Positions 9,996-19,402 are shown, counted from the stretch's first letter. The stretch is 64,000 nt of DNA from RYN-230 sp963782185 (GCA_963782185.1 CAWAJB010000018.1:15742-79741); one strand, 5' to 3'. The notes: generated from the sequence alone by a model not told the origin. Translations and numbers: made by a program.

Positions 9996-10963
9996 GTGAG
10001 CGGGGTGGTGGCCGCGGTACTCACTGTGCTGTCGCTGCCGTTCCTCGTGGCGCGGGCGGCGGGCGGGCGGCCACCGAATCCGGGCCCGAAGCTGGCCGCC
10101 CTGGCCCCGGTGGGAATCGTGCCCGCGCTGGCCGGGGCCGTAGTGGCCGCGCTGTCCTCCTGGTGGCTCGCGCTGATCCTGGCCGTGCCCGCGCTCACCC
10201 TGGTGGCCTGGCAGCTGCCACCGGCCCGGCCGTCCCGCCGGGCCCGGGAGCCGGCGGCCGGCCCGGGGGCCAGGCGGCGCCGCTGCGGGTGCTGACCCTG
10301 AACGTCATGGGGGGCGCGGCGGACGCGGAGGCCATCGCCGCTACCGTGGCCGCCCTCGAGGTGGACATCCTCCTGGTCCAGGAACTGACCACGGGGCTGG
10401 TGCTGCGCCTGGCCCTCACCGGCCTGGCGGACCTGCTGCCGCAGTCGCAGCTCGAGCCGCGCGAGGGCTCCAGCGGCACCGGGCTGTGGGCCCGCTGGCC
10501 GCTGACCCCGCTCCCCCCGGTGGACGGCCTGTTCGCGGCGGCTCCCCGGGCCCGCATCGACCCACCCGGCGGGCCGGCTGTCACCGTCACCGCCGTGCAC
10601 CCGGTCGCCCCCGTGGGGGACCGGGAACGTCTCTGGCGGCGGGAGCTCGGGCTGATCCAGTCGGCCCTGGCCGGCACGAGCGGCCCGCAGCTGGCGGCCG
10701 GGGACTTCAACGCCACCCGCGACCACCGCGCGTTCCGTGCGCTGCTCCGCTCGGGCTTCGTGGACTGCGCCGACGCCGCCCGCCAGCGGCCCTGGCCCGG
10801 CTTCACCTGGCCCGCGGACCGGCGCTTCCCGCCGCTGATGCGGCTGGATCATGTGCTGGCCTCACGCCCCGGGGTCGTGGTGCACGAGGCCCGGATCGTC
10901 CGCGTGCCCGGCACCGATCATCAGGGCGTGCTGGCCGTCCTCGAATTCTGCTCCCCAGGCTGA
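9996..10963 (+). pseudogene. Membrane-anchored endonuclease/exonuclease/phosphatase family protein, frame-disrupted
   Basis: The first part, in one frame from GTG 9996 (GAGGTGGGGTGAGCCT upstream), has hydrophobic segments VVAAVLTVLSLPFLVARAAG and VVAALSSWWLALILAVPALTL. The catalytic part, in another frame, has LRVLTLNVMGG, a metal-ligand Glu in LLVQELT, GDFNATRD, RLDHVLAS and the terminal TDHQGVLAVL. These are the motifs of the DNase I/EEP fold. A missing base between about 10220 and 10290 in a GC run separates them: the span is one base short of 323 codons. Close relatives usually pair membrane helices with an extracytoplasmic EEP domain, so I read this as one gene. The substrate could be DNA, phospholipid or a phosphosugar. 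The catalytic motifs are intact. Confidence 0.75.
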
Positions 10964-10978
10964 CAGGTCCCGGCGGGC

Positions 10979-11022
10979 AGATCACCGGCTGGCGATCACC
11001 GGCCGGCTGATCACCGGCTGGT
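10979..11022. repeat. Short direct repeats (gatcaccggctgg)
   Basis: Three near-copies of gatcaccggctgg lie in the gap between the convergent EEP and otsB genes. Because the unit is partly self-complementary (ccgg), the stretch may fold into stem-loops and end transcription from both sides. No gene is seen here. Confidence 0.5.
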
Positions 11023-11049
11023 GCATCCCGGCTGGCCCGGGCCGGACCG

Positions 11050-11892
11050 TTATCTTGGCTGCTGGCCGGCGGCCGCGCCGGCCAGTGCACCGAGCAGGGC
11101 CACGACGCCGTCCGGCCCGTCCACCACCAGGTCGGCCGATTCAGCCAGCGCGGTCACCTCGGCGGAACCGCTGAACACGGTCAGCCCCGGCGTGCCGTCA
11201 CCGCGCAGCGCGCGCACCGCGTCGAAGGCGGCCACGTCACCCAGGTCGTCTCCGCAGAACATGACCGCGGACGGCTGCCGTTGCGCGGCGAGGGCGAGCA
11301 GGGCCTGGCCCTTGTCCATGCCCTGGGGCCGCAGCTCGATCACCATCCGTCCCGGCTCGACCGCCAGCCCGTGTCGTGCGGCCAGGCTGGACAGGGGCTC
11401 GCGGAGCCGGTCCAGGGCAGCCTGCGGATCGCCCGCCTGCCGGGTGTGCACCGCGACCGCATGGCCCTTGTCCTCGATCCGCGTCCCGTCCGGCGCGCCG
11501 GCGTCGGCCAGCAGGGCGGGCAGCTCGGCGCGCGCCGCCTCGACCCCGGGCGGCGACGGCGGTGACTCCAGCGTCCCGTCCGCCCAGCGCTCGAGGCCGT
11601 AGTGGCCGAGCACGGTGAGCCCCGGGACCGCCTGGAACCCGCCCAGCTCCACGGCGGACGCGGCGGGACGGCCCGTGATCACCGCGAGGGTGCCGACCAC
11701 CGCGGCCACCTGGCGCAGGGCCGGGACCGCACCGGGGTGCGCCCGGGCCGCAGCCGGGTTGGCCACGATCGGGGACAGCGTGCCGTCAAAATCCAGCGCG
11801 ACCAGGGCCCGGCCCGGGTCGGCGAGCAGCGCATCCAGCCCGGCCCGCCCTTCCGGGGTCACCGGCGATGGCAGGCCCGGCGTCCCGCTCAC
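11050..11892 (-). CDS. otsB: Trehalose-6-phosphate phosphatase
   Basis: This HAD-superfamily phosphatase removes phosphate from trehalose-6-phosphate. The 280-residue protein has motif I VALDFDGTLSPI (nucleophile Asp), motif II in VITGRPA, a KGQALLAL lysine region and the late acidic pair GDDLGDVAAF. The GTG start at 11892 overlaps the stop of the DUF3263 gene by four bases, so translation is coupled. Together with otsA it completes trehalose synthesis. It converges with the EEP gene. Confidence 0.95.
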   Translation of the reverse strand: MSGTPGLPSPVTPEGRAGLDALLADPGRALVALDFDGTLSPIVANPAAARAHPGAVPALRQVAAVVGTLAVITGRPAASAVELGGFQAVPGLTVLGHYGLERWADGTLESPPSPPGVEAARAELPALLADAGAPDGTRIEDKGHAVAVHTRQAGDPQAALDRLREPLSSLAARHGLAVEPGRMVIELRPQGMDKGQALLALAAQRQPSAVMFCGDDLGDVAAFDAVRALRGDGTPGLTVFSGSAEVTALAESADLVVDGPDGVVALLGALAGAAAGQQPR

Positions 11893-12152
11893 CAGGAGGA
11901 ACCGTCGCGGCGGTCGGGGCCGGCCGAGCGCATCCGGTGCCGCCTGGCGCGCTGCCGGCGCAGCCGGGTGACCAGGGCCGGATCGAACACGAGCGCCTCC
12001 GGACGGTCGATGAGGTCGTTGAGCAACTGGTAGTAGCTGGTCGCGGTCATCCCGAGGGCGTCACGGATCTCCTGCTCCTTGGCCCCGGGCGAGCGCCACC
12101 AGCCACGCTCGAAGGCGAGGACCCGCATCTCGCGTTCGGACAGCGCCGCCAT
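11889..12152 (-). CDS. DUF3263 small protein, probable HTH
   Basis: This 87-residue basic protein begins LSEREMRVLAFERGWWRSPG and contains IRDALGMTATSYYQLLNDLID. The second stretch looks like a helix-turn-helix recognition unit followed by an arginine-rich tail (LRRQRARRHRMR). It matches my memory of the DUF3263 family found beside otsB in Streptomyces. It may be a small DNA-binding regulator; no target is known. Its stop overlaps the otsB start by four bases. Confidence 0.85.
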   Translation of the reverse strand: MAALSEREMRVLAFERGWWRSPGAKEQEIRDALGMTATSYYQLLNDLIDRPEALVFDPALVTRLRRQRARRHRMRSAGPDRRDGSSW

Positions 12153-12233
12153 CTGCCCTCCAGTACCGCGCCCGTAGCTTCATCGTAGGGCGGCTCTAGC
12201 CGCTGTGCCCACGACCCCGTACGCTCAGCCTTC

Positions 12234-13052
12234 GTGGCTTCATTCGACTGCATAACGTTCCTTACTGACTACGGGCTGGAGGACGGGTTCGTCGCGGCCT
12301 GCCATGGGGTAGCCGCCCGCATCGCGCCCGCCATCAGGCTCATCGACATCACCCACCTCGTGCCTCCCGGCGACGTGCGCCGCGGCGCCGCGGTGCTGGC
12401 CCAGACCATCCCCTACCTGCCGGCGGGCGTGCACGTCGCGGTGGTCGATCCGGGAGTCGGGACCGCACGCCGCGGGATCGCGGTGGCCGCCGGGGACAGC
12501 ATCCTGGTCGGCCCGGACAACGGCCTGCTGTCCTGGGCGGTGGCCGCGCTGGGCGGGGCGGCCGCGGCCTGCCAGCTGACCAACGGGGAGCTGTGGCTGC
12601 ACCCGGTGTCGCCCACGTTCCACGGCCGGGACATCTTCACCCCGGTCGCGGCGCACCTGGCGGCCGGCGCCGACCTGGCCCTGGCGGGCACGCCCATCGA
12701 CCTGGCGGACCTGGTGACGCTGCCCGCGCCGACCAGCCGGGTGCACGACGGCGAGGCCGAGGGCGAGGTGATGTCGGTGGACCGCTTCGGCAACGTCCAG
12801 CTGTCCATCGCTGCCTCGGACGCCGACCGCCTCGGACTGGGTTTCGGATCCCCGGTGGTGGTCCGCTGCGGGCGGCGCCAGCTGACCGTGCCGTACCTGG
12901 AGACGTTCGCCGCGGTGGCACCCGGGGAGATCGTCGCCTTCACCGACAGCGCGGGTCTCATCTCGCTCGCCGTGAACGGTGGCGACGCCGCGGAGCAACT
13001 CGGGCTCCCGCCCGGGGCGCATGTCCGGCTGTCCGCGGCCATGCCCGCCTGA
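12234..13052 (+). CDS. SAM hydrolase / SAM hydroxide adenosyltransferase (DUF62 family)
   Basis: This 272-residue DUF62 protein belongs to the family that hydrolyses S-adenosylmethionine to adenosine and methionine, and includes the fluorinase and chlorinase relatives. Diagnostic parts are FLTDYGLEDGFVAACHGV with the SAM-binding Asp, VAVVDPGVGTARRGIA, LVGPDNGLLSW, and a C-terminal domain with VDRFGNVQLSI. The sequence GPDNG and the lack of the halogenase loop argue for hydrolase rather than halide activity, but this is inference. The start is GTG at 12234. It stands alone, divergent from the DUF3263-otsB pair. Confidence 0.9.
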   Translation: MASFDCITFLTDYGLEDGFVAACHGVAARIAPAIRLIDITHLVPPGDVRRGAAVLAQTIPYLPAGVHVAVVDPGVGTARRGIAVAAGDSILVGPDNGLLSWAVAALGGAAAACQLTNGELWLHPVSPTFHGRDIFTPVAAHLAAGADLALAGTPIDLADLVTLPAPTSRVHDGEAEGEVMSVDRFGNVQLSIAASDADRLGLGFGSPVVVRCGRRQLTVPYLETFAAVAPGEIVAFTDSAGLISLAVNGGDAAEQLGLPPGAHVRLSAAMPA

Positions 13053-13239
13053 GATCTGCGCGTCCCGCCGGGTCAGCCGCGCCGGGCGCCGGGGCTGCTG
13101 GCCAGGCCCGCCACGTCCGGCGGCCCGGCCAGCCCGCGGGCCCGGCCGCGGTCGCGAGCATGGGCGGGCCGTCCATCTCCGCCCTCCGGATCGCCCCGAA
13201 CGTGGCAGAATGCCCGGGGGATGAATGGAGGATCAGCGC

Positions 13240-16200
13240 ATGGCGCAGCGGCTCCGGAGCCGGGCGACGGCGGCTGTCGCCGCAGGCCTCGCAGCGGCCT
13301 GCATCGGGGTGGCAGCGGCGCCCGCGTTCGCGGACACCGTCCGCAACCAGGAGTGGTGGCTCACGTCTTTGCACGTGACCAAGGCCTGGCTGTCCAGCCG
13401 GGGTGCGGGCGTGAAGGTGGCCGTGCTGGACAGCGGCGTGGACCCCGCCCAGCCCGACCTGGCCGGCTCGGTCATCACCGGGCGGGATTACACCGGCTCC
13501 GGCCGGACGGCGGGCGGCCCGTTCTGGGGTGTGCATGGCACGGCGGTGGCCAGCATCATCGCCGGGCACGGGCATGGCCCGCACCACGCTGACGGCATCA
13601 TCGGGGTGGCGCCGCAGGCGAAGATCCTGTCCGTCCGGGTCACGCTGGACAACAAGGACCCGCTGCTGGTCAGCCCCACCGTGGTGGCCGCCCTGCCCCG
13701 CGCCATCGCCCGCGGCATCAACTACGCCGTCCGGCATGGCGCCCAGGTCATCGACCTGCCCCTCGACCCGGCCGCGCAGGCCGGCGGGACCACCCCGGGC
13801 GGCAGCCCGGCGGAGCGCAGCGCGGTCAAGGCGGCGCTGGCCAAGGGCATCGTCCTGGTCGCCCCGTCCGGGGATAACGGCGCCGGGACCGACTCGGTCA
13901 ACTACCCGGCCGCCTACCCGGGCGTGATCTCGGTCGGCGCGTTCGGCCCTGGCTTCGTCAAGGCGCCGTTCACCAGCCACCAGCCCTACGCCACGCTGAC
14001 GGCGGCCGGCAACGGCGTCGTCGCGGCCAACGGCCCAACCGCGTACGCGAAGATGAAGAGCACCAGCGCCGCGAGCGCCGTGGTGACCGGCATCGCCGCC
14101 CTCATCCGGTCGCAGTTCCCCACGTTCACCCCGGCTCAGGTCGAGCAGGCCCTGACCAGCGGCACCGTGTTCCACCACAAGAACGGGCGGACGGACGGCT
14201 CCGGGTTCGGCACCGCGGACGCGGCTGCCGCCCTGCTCGCCGCGGCCAAGATCAACGCGACGCCGACCAGTTCAGCGTCGCCGGGCACGGCGGGCAACCC
14301 GGCCCCGCCCACCGCCCCGAAGGTCCATGTAGCCACCAAGAGCTTGTGGCAGGCCGTGCGCTTCCCGGCGCTCGGGCTCGCGGCCCTGCTGCTGCTCGCG
14401 CTCATCATCCTGGTCAGCGTGCGGGTCCGGCAGCGCCGCGCGCTCGACGCCCAGCTGGCTCCGTTGCAGGCGGCGGCGCGGGCTTCGCGGACCCAGGCGG
14501 CCAGCATGACCGGGATGGGCAGTCCGGGACCTGGCTACGGGCGGCCCGCGGGTGCCGTGGCGCCCGGCCGGGCGCCGGCGAGCAGCGAACCCGTGGGCAG
14601 CGGCCCGGCGAACTTTGGCCTGGACAGCGCCGGCCTGGCCGGGGCTGGTCTGGCTGACCCACGTATGGCTGACCCACGTCTGGCCGGGACAGGGCTGGCC
14701 GGGACAGATCTGGCCAGCTCTGTCGCGGCGAGCGCGGGCCCGGCGGGCCACGGGTTCGCCACCGGTGGGGTGCCCGGCGGCTGGCCGGGCGGTACCAGCC
14801 GACCACTATCAGGCTCGGTGGCCCGCCCGGTAGTCAGCGGCAAGCCACCCTGGGAAGAAGAACAAGGCGACGACCGGCTGGCGGCCCCGCCCGCGCCCGG
14901 ACCGCCCCCTGCTGAGCCTGGCCGGGGCGGGGGCAGGTTCCTGTTGCCGGGCCGCGGGCTGGGCAGCCTGGACGCTGCGGGCGGCAAGGGCTCCGCGGAC
15001 AGTGGTCCGGGCGGCGCCCGGCCTGGCCACAGCAGTTCCGGCCGGTCCGCCGGCAGCGACAGCGCGAGCACCCTGAACCTGGGTGGCTGGAGCCTGGGCA
15101 AGCCGGGCAGCGGCGGCACGGGCGCGCCAGCCACGGGCGGGCTGGGGACAGGCGGGACGGTCACGGGCGGTCCAGCCACGGGCGGGCCGGTCACTGCCGG
15201 GCCAGCCACGAGCGGGCCAGCCACGAGCGGGCCAGCCACGAGCGGGCCGGCCACAGGCAGGGGTGACGCCGACGCCGGCCACGGGACCGCGACCAACGGG
15301 ACCACGACCAACGGAACCGCCGGCCACGAATCCCCGGGAGCCGGGCGGGAAGGTCCCGGGTCCCCAGGGCCGCTGGCCGGGAACGGCGGTACCGGCTCGA
15401 ACGGGGCCGCCGCTGCCGCCCGGGCCCGCTTCGGCCCGTCACCGTTCGATGATCCCTCGTTCGAGATCCCCGCCGTCAGGCCGTCCGCCTCCGACGGCTC
15501 CCCCTCCGACGACCGCGCGTTCGGCGCGCCGGCCGCGGGCACATCCGCCCGGGGCGCGTCCGGAGCAGGTGTCGCTCCCCCGGATGCCCCGGCATCAGGC
15601 CGGCCCGCGCCGCGTGCCTCCGCGGATGCAGACAGCCCGGGTCCAGGCACAGGGACGCGTGCCCCGGGCCGCCACGGCGCGGTGCGTGGCGCCCCCGCCG
15701 GGAACTCTCCCCGGGCGGCCGGTGGAGCCGACCCCGACGCTCCGGCCGGGAGCCGGACCAGCGATGCCCCGGCCCTCCCGATGCGTGGGCTCGGCTCCGC
15801 GCAGCGGCTGAATCCGGTGCGCGCTTCCAGGCCCAGTGGCCACCCGCCCTGGGAGCCGGCCGAGAAGCCAGTCAGCGAGCTGCCGTGGATGGACGCGCCC
15901 GGCGCCGGCCAGAGCCGGCTGGTTCCGCCCCGGCGGTCCTTCCCCGCGGGCGCCGACGGACCGCCCGCCAGCGGTCTGGGCGCCAGCGGTCTGGGCGCCA
16001 GCGGTCTAGGCGCCAGCGGTCTGGGCGCCAGCGGTCTGGGCGCGGGTGAGACCGGCCGGCCACTGGCCGCCGCCGGCGGCCCGGCCGACCCGCCGCCCAT
16101 GACCGCCTCGGGGCTGGTCCGGCGCAAGCCGAAGAGCCAGAGCCCGTTCCCCGAGCTGGAGGGCCCGCCGCCGGGGCTGAAGCCATCGGCCGGCAGCGGT

Positions 16201-16308
16201 TCCGGCGACGAGGCCGAGGAAAGCCGGCCCGTGTACTCGTGGAATCCGTCCGCCACCACGGAGGCCTTCCCCGTGGTGCCTCCCCCCGGAGACTCGCGCC
16301 CCGGCTAG
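13240..16308 (+). CDS. Subtilisin-like (mycosin-type) membrane serine protease with long repetitive tail
   Basis: This 1022-residue S8-family protease starts at ATG 13240 (GGAGG 8 nt upstream; another ATG five codons earlier lacks such spacing). Residues 1-31 form a signal peptide (ACIGVAAAPAFA). The catalytic domain has Asp64 in VAVLDSGVD, His99 in GVHGTAVASI and Ser276 in KSTSAASAVV. The Ser motif reads STSAAS where most family members have GTSMAAP, and the oxyanion region reads APSGDNG. A membrane helix lies at about 373-395, as in type VII secretion mycosins. Beyond it, some 625 residues of Pro/Gly/Ala/Ser-rich sequence contain several tandem repeats and would be cytoplasmic. Normal mycosins end near this point. 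No type VII secretion genes are nearby. Proteolytic activity is likely; the tail's role is unknown. Confidence 0.85.
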   Translation: MAQRLRSRATAAVAAGLAAACIGVAAAPAFADTVRNQEWWLTSLHVTKAWLSSRGAGVKVAVLDSGVDPAQPDLAGSVITGRDYTGSGRTAGGPFWGVHGTAVASIIAGHGHGPHHADGIIGVAPQAKILSVRVTLDNKDPLLVSPTVVAALPRAIARGINYAVRHGAQVIDLPLDPAAQAGGTTPGGSPAERSAVKAALAKGIVLVAPSGDNGAGTDSVNYPAAYPGVISVGAFGPGFVKAPFTSHQPYATLTAAGNGVVAANGPTAYAKMKSTSAASAVVTGIAALIRSQFPTFTPAQVEQALTSGTVFHHKNGRTDGSGFGTADAAAALLAAAKINATPTSSASPGTAGNPAPPTAPKVHVATKSLWQAVRFPALGLAALLLLALIILVSVRVRQRRALDAQLAPLQAAARASRTQAASMTGMGSPGPGYGRPAGAVAPGRAPASSEPVGSGPANFGLDSAGLAGAGLADPRMADPRLAGTGLAGTDLASSVAASAGPAGHGFATGGVPGGWPGGTSRPLSGSVARPVVSGKPPWEEEQGDDRLAAPPAPGPPPAEPGRGGGRFLLPGRGLGSLDAAGGKGSADSGPGGARPGHSSSGRSAGSDSASTLNLGGWSLGKPGSGGTGAPATGGLGTGGTVTGGPATGGPVTAGPATSGPATSGPATSGPATGRGDADAGHGTATNGTTTNGTAGHESPGAGREGPGSPGPLAGNGGTGSNGAAAAARARFGPSPFDDPSFEIPAVRPSASDGSPSDDRAFGAPAAGTSARGASGAGVAPPDAPASGRPAPRASADADSPGPGTGTRAPGRHGAVRGAPAGNSPRAAGGADPDAPAGSRTSDAPALPMRGLGSAQRLNPVRASRPSGHPPWEPAEKPVSELPWMDAPGAGQSRLVPPRRSFPAGADGPPASGLGASGLGASGLGASGLGASGLGAGETGRPLAAAGGPADPPPMTASGLVRRKPKSQSPFPELEGPPPGLKPSAGSGSGDEAEESRPVYSWNPSATTEAFPVVPPPGDSRPG
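15165..15260 (+). repeat. 15-bp tandem repeat coding TSGPA units
   Basis: Repeated gccacgagcgggcca-type 15-bp units (with ggccggtcactgcc variants) encode the peptide series TGGPAT, GPVTAG, GPATSG. The last three copies are nearly identical, which suggests recent expansion. The period keeps the reading frame open. Confidence 0.8.
15967..16041 (+). repeat. 15-bp tandem repeat x 5 coding GLGAS units
   Basis: Five head-to-tail copies of gccagcggtctgggc (one copy has ctagg) encode the pentapeptide ASGLG repeated. Near-identity of the copies at the DNA level suggests slippage or recent expansion. It lies in the cytoplasmic tail of the mycosin-like protease. Confidence 0.9.
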
Positions 16309-16345
16309 CCAGCCGGGCTAGCGAGAGGCGGCCCGGCTGGCGAGA

Positions 16346-16371
16346 GCCCGCCCCGCTGGCGAGAGGCGGGC
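16346..16371. terminator. Bidirectional terminator-like hairpin
   Basis: GCCCGCC (16346-16352) pairs with GGCGGGC (16365-16371) in the short gap between the convergent protease and acyltransferase genes. Three near-copies of ggctggcgagag precede and form part of it. It could end transcription from both sides. Confidence 0.55.
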
Positions 16372-16372
16372 C

Positions 16373-17062
16373 TTACCCCGGAGGGGCCTGGCCGTCCATT
16401 TCGGCCTTGCGGACCGACGCGTACATAGGCACGTACTCCTGCCCGGAGAGGTCACCGATCGCCTGGATGACGTCGTCGGTGATGGCGCGGCGCGCCTTGC
16501 CCGGGGCGGTCCCCTGGTAGGCCTCGAACGTGAGTGGCTTGCCGATCCGCATCGATACCTGATGCAGCCGGGGCACCACGTGCCCGGGCGGCAGGATGTG
16601 GTCAGTGCCTATCATCGCCACCGGGATCACGGGCAGGCCGGAGTTCATCGCGAGCCAGGCCACGCCGGTCCGGCCGCGGTAAAGCCGCCCGTCGGGCGAG
16701 CGGGTGCCCTCGGGATAGATGCCGAACAGCTCGCCGCTGCGCAGCAGCGCCAGCGCCGCCTCCAGCATGTCCTGCCCGGCCCGGGCCTGCGCCCGGTCCA
16801 CGGACAGCTGCTTGGTAGCACGCAGGTAGGTACCGGCCAGCCGCTGGCCCACGCTCCGGCCGGTGAAGTACTCGGACTTCGCGGCAAAGGTCAGCGGGCG
16901 GTCGAGCATCAGCGGAAGGAAGATCGAGTCCACGATGGACATGTGGTTGGAGGCCAGGATGGCTCCGCCCTCGGGAGGGATGAACTCCAGGCCGGTGATG
17001 CGGGGGCGCCAGAGAAGACGCAAGAGCGGGCCGGCCACAACCCTGGACAGCTGGTACTGCAC
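16373..17062 (-). CDS. 1-acyl-glycerol-3-phosphate acyltransferase (PlsC family)
   Basis: This membrane-associated acyltransferase transfers an acyl group to lysophosphatidate in phospholipid synthesis. The catalytic NHMSIVD block is HX4D, followed downstream by the substrate motif YPEGTRSPDG and by VIPVAMIGT. I chose GTG 17062 (229 residues) because GGGAG lies 8 nt upstream and VQYQLSRVVAGPLLRLLWRP is a typical family N-terminus. An in-frame TTG at 17101 would add 13 residues. It lies 145 nt downstream of the LCP gene on the same strand. Preference among acyl acceptors cannot be told from the sequence. Confidence 0.9.
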   Translation of the reverse strand: MQYQLSRVVAGPLLRLLWRPRITGLEFIPPEGGAILASNHMSIVDSIFLPLMLDRPLTFAAKSEYFTGRSVGQRLAGTYLRATKQLSVDRAQARAGQDMLEAALALLRSGELFGIYPEGTRSPDGRLYRGRTGVAWLAMNSGLPVIPVAMIGTDHILPPGHVVPRLHQVSMRIGKPLTFEAYQGTAPGKARRAITDDVIQAIGDLSGQEYVPMYASVRKAEMDGQAPPG

Positions 17063-17207
17063 CCGATGACTCCCGGAATGTCGATCCGCCTGGCTGCTCA
17101 AAGATATCCGGGGCCAGCCGCAGCCGACGCGGCTCGGTCACGCCCGAGTCCTCAGCCGCGGCGCCCCGGCCCGGCCTTCTGCCCAGAGCCAGCCGACCCG
17201 GCCCAGG

Positions 17208-18938
17208 TCAGCTCGCGCAGATGTTCTGGCTGGCCGTCCGCGACGAGACACTGGGCGAGGGAGTAGGGACGGACGACTGGGTCGTGCCCGCGGTCTGGGT
17301 CGTGGTCGTGGTCCCGTAGTTACTGCCCAGCAGGAGCACGAGCCGGTCGCTGCTGCCCGGGACCTCCTGGATGGCCGAGCCGGGCACCCTGGCCTCCAGC
17401 AGCCTGGCCTGTGCCCCGTGACCCGCGTGGTACCTGATCACCGTCTCGGTGACGTCCTGCGCGGTCCCCTGGGTCATGCTGGTCACGTTGAAGCCCTTCT
17501 GCGTCAGCAGGAGGCCAACCGAGTTCTGCAGCCCGTACTGCGCGGTCCCGTTGCGGACCGAGACGGAGACCGTGCGCGGCGACATCGTGGGCTTCCTGGC
17601 CTGCTGCACCCTCCCGTTGCTGACCGGGATGTCGTCCCGGAAGTCCTGGAAGATCCTGCTGTCCACGGGCTGGGTCCACAGCACGTTGGCGGTGTCGGTG
17701 GGCACCACCAGCTGGCGGGGGTAGGTCGGCAGGGTGAAGAACGTGACCTGGCTGGAAGGCAGGTTCCGGACGCTCATGGCCAGGTCGTAGAGGCCGTGAA
17801 TGCCGCCGAGCTGGCTGTCGACCGTGATCGACTTGGTGGCGGCGTTGAGGAAGTTGTAGATGGCGATCGGGTGCAGCAGCTTGCTCTTCACCCGGCCCAC
17901 AAGCGAGGACATGAAGGCTTGCTGGCGGCCGATCCGCTCAAGGTCACTGCCGTTGCCCAGGGTGTAGCGGGCCCGGACATAGGCCAGCGCCCCCAGGCCA
18001 TGCAGCAGATGATGACCGGGCTTGAGGAACAAGCCGGACTTCGGGTCGCTGATCGCTGTCGTGTTGCACTCCTCGACCCCGCCGAGCGCGTTCACCATGT
18101 CCCGGAAGCCCTGGAAGTTGATCGACACGAAGTGATCGATGTGGATGCCGGTGTCCTGCTCCAGGGTCTTGATCGTGCACGCCACGCCCAGGTCGGTGTG
18201 GTTGCCGTCCAGGTTGCCCAGGGCGAAAGCCTCGTTGATCTTGAACGTGGTCGGCGCGGACGTCTGGCCGTTGCCCATCTTGCAGGCCGGGATGTTCACC
18301 CAGGAGTCACGCGGGATCGACATCACGTTGACCCACTTTCGGTCGGCCGCGACGTGCATGATCATCAGCGTGTCGGACTGGTCCGTGTTGAGGTTCTGGC
18401 CGAAGCCGCGGCCCTGGCCGTTGCGGGTGTCCGAGCCGATGATCATGATGTTCTCGGCCCGCGGATGGGTGTCGACGGGCTGGCTGCCGAGTTCGCCCGA
18501 GATGTCGAGCTGGTGGATGTTGCCGTTCAGGTGCCGGTAGACGGCATAGGCACCGCCGAGGGCCAGCAGCACCACGACCGCGACGCCCCCGGCTGTCCAG
18601 GCCAGGATCTTCTTCTTGCGGCCAGGGTGGTGGCCCAGCTCGGGCGGTCCGGCCGGCCCGGCCGCCGCGCCCCCGGCAGCGGGGGCCGCCGCGTTGCCAG
18701 CGGGGTCCGCCGCCTCGGCAGGCGGCGGTGCGGGATCATGCGCGGGAGCGCCCCCGGGCGGTCCATCCCCCTGAGCCTGCCCGGCCGCGTCCGGCACCTC
18801 ACTGTCCGGCCCTCGCTGCAGCGGGTCCTCACCGTCCAGGCCGCGCTCCGGCGGGTCCTCACTGCCCGGCGCATGCCCCCGGCCTGAACCAGCCTCGCCC
18901 ATGTCAGGGCCAGGCCCGTCCGTGTCAGCCGGCCCCAT
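17208..18938 (-). CDS. LytR-CpsA-Psr (LCP) family cell-wall glycopolymer ligase
   Basis: LCP proteins attach teichoic-acid-like or arabinogalactan polymers from lipid carriers to peptidoglycan on the outer face of the membrane. The 576-residue protein has a Pro/Gly/Ala-rich cytoplasmic N-terminus of about 110 residues. A membrane helix follows (ILAWTAGGVAVVVLLALGGA). The LCP domain has IMIIGSDTRNG, DTLMIMHVAADRKWVNVMSIPRDSW with catalytic Arg/Asp, and HLLHGLGALAYVRARYTLGNGSDLERIGRQQ. A LytR_C-like domain follows (VSVSVRNGTAQYGLQN), then a Ser/Thr-rich end. It is upstream of plsC on the same strand. Substrate polymer unknown. Confidence 0.93.
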   Translation of the reverse strand: MGPADTDGPGPDMGEAGSGRGHAPGSEDPPERGLDGEDPLQRGPDSEVPDAAGQAQGDGPPGGAPAHDPAPPPAEAADPAGNAAAPAAGGAAAGPAGPPELGHHPGRKKKILAWTAGGVAVVVLLALGGAYAVYRHLNGNIHQLDISGELGSQPVDTHPRAENIMIIGSDTRNGQGRGFGQNLNTDQSDTLMIMHVAADRKWVNVMSIPRDSWVNIPACKMGNGQTSAPTTFKINEAFALGNLDGNHTDLGVACTIKTLEQDTGIHIDHFVSINFQGFRDMVNALGGVEECNTTAISDPKSGLFLKPGHHLLHGLGALAYVRARYTLGNGSDLERIGRQQAFMSSLVGRVKSKLLHPIAIYNFLNAATKSITVDSQLGGIHGLYDLAMSVRNLPSSQVTFFTLPTYPRQLVVPTDTANVLWTQPVDSRIFQDFRDDIPVSNGRVQQARKPTMSPRTVSVSVRNGTAQYGLQNSVGLLLTQKGFNVTSMTQGTAQDVTETVIRYHAGHGAQARLLEARVPGSAIQEVPGSSDRLVLLLGSNYGTTTTTQTAGTTQSSVPTPSPSVSSRTASQNICAS

Positions 18939-19402
18939 GCGTTCTCACCCCATGCCCAGATCCGGTCGGGGGCTCGTGCAGTGTCGATGCGGACGCGCGG
19001 CGGTTGCGGAGCGTCACACTCGGGTGCACAAACCATCCCACTCGGCGCAACGTAGTACTCGCGCGGATAGTTTCACTGCCCGCTACGTACCCACCTGAGG
19101 GCAAATAGTCGCCTTCAGCAGGAGTAACGGTCAGTAACTGTCCTCGTGATCAGAGTACACGTCGTGGTTTCTGGTGCTCTGGGTGGCACAGCACCATTTA
19201 ACGGGGCTGATGTCCTGGCAGCCCCACATGAGGTTTGTGGTGCGGTATGGCCACCCCCGCTCCCGGCGGAGCCAATTCCAAATGTCTACTAAATCGATCG
19301 ATATAATCTATTAGCGCTTCCCCCGGGCCAGCGGGGAAATCACACCTGCCCCACTTCCCCGTAGGGTCGGGTCATCAGCACGACACCGCGAGAGGATCCG
19401 CC
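18939..19402. other. Intergenic region with an AT-richer patch and possible promoter
   Basis: About 460 bp separate the divergent LCP and nitroreductase genes. Most of it is less GC-rich than its surroundings, with a distinctly AT-rich patch near 19275-19315 that contains TATAAT at 19302-19307. A TTCCAA lies at 19276-19281, but the 20-base spacing is long, so a promoter is only possible. No open gene, RNA structure or repeat was recognised. AGAGGA 7 nt before GTG 19403 serves the nitroreductase. Confidence 0.4.

Noticed and set aside
15165..16041. Possible CRISPR array from regular repeats
   Set aside because: Repeats are 15 bp, adjacent without spacers, and coding; they are protein repeats.
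13240..16308. Type VII secretion locus
   Set aside because: Only the mycosin-like protease is present; no EccB/C/D, WXG100 or related genes lie near it.
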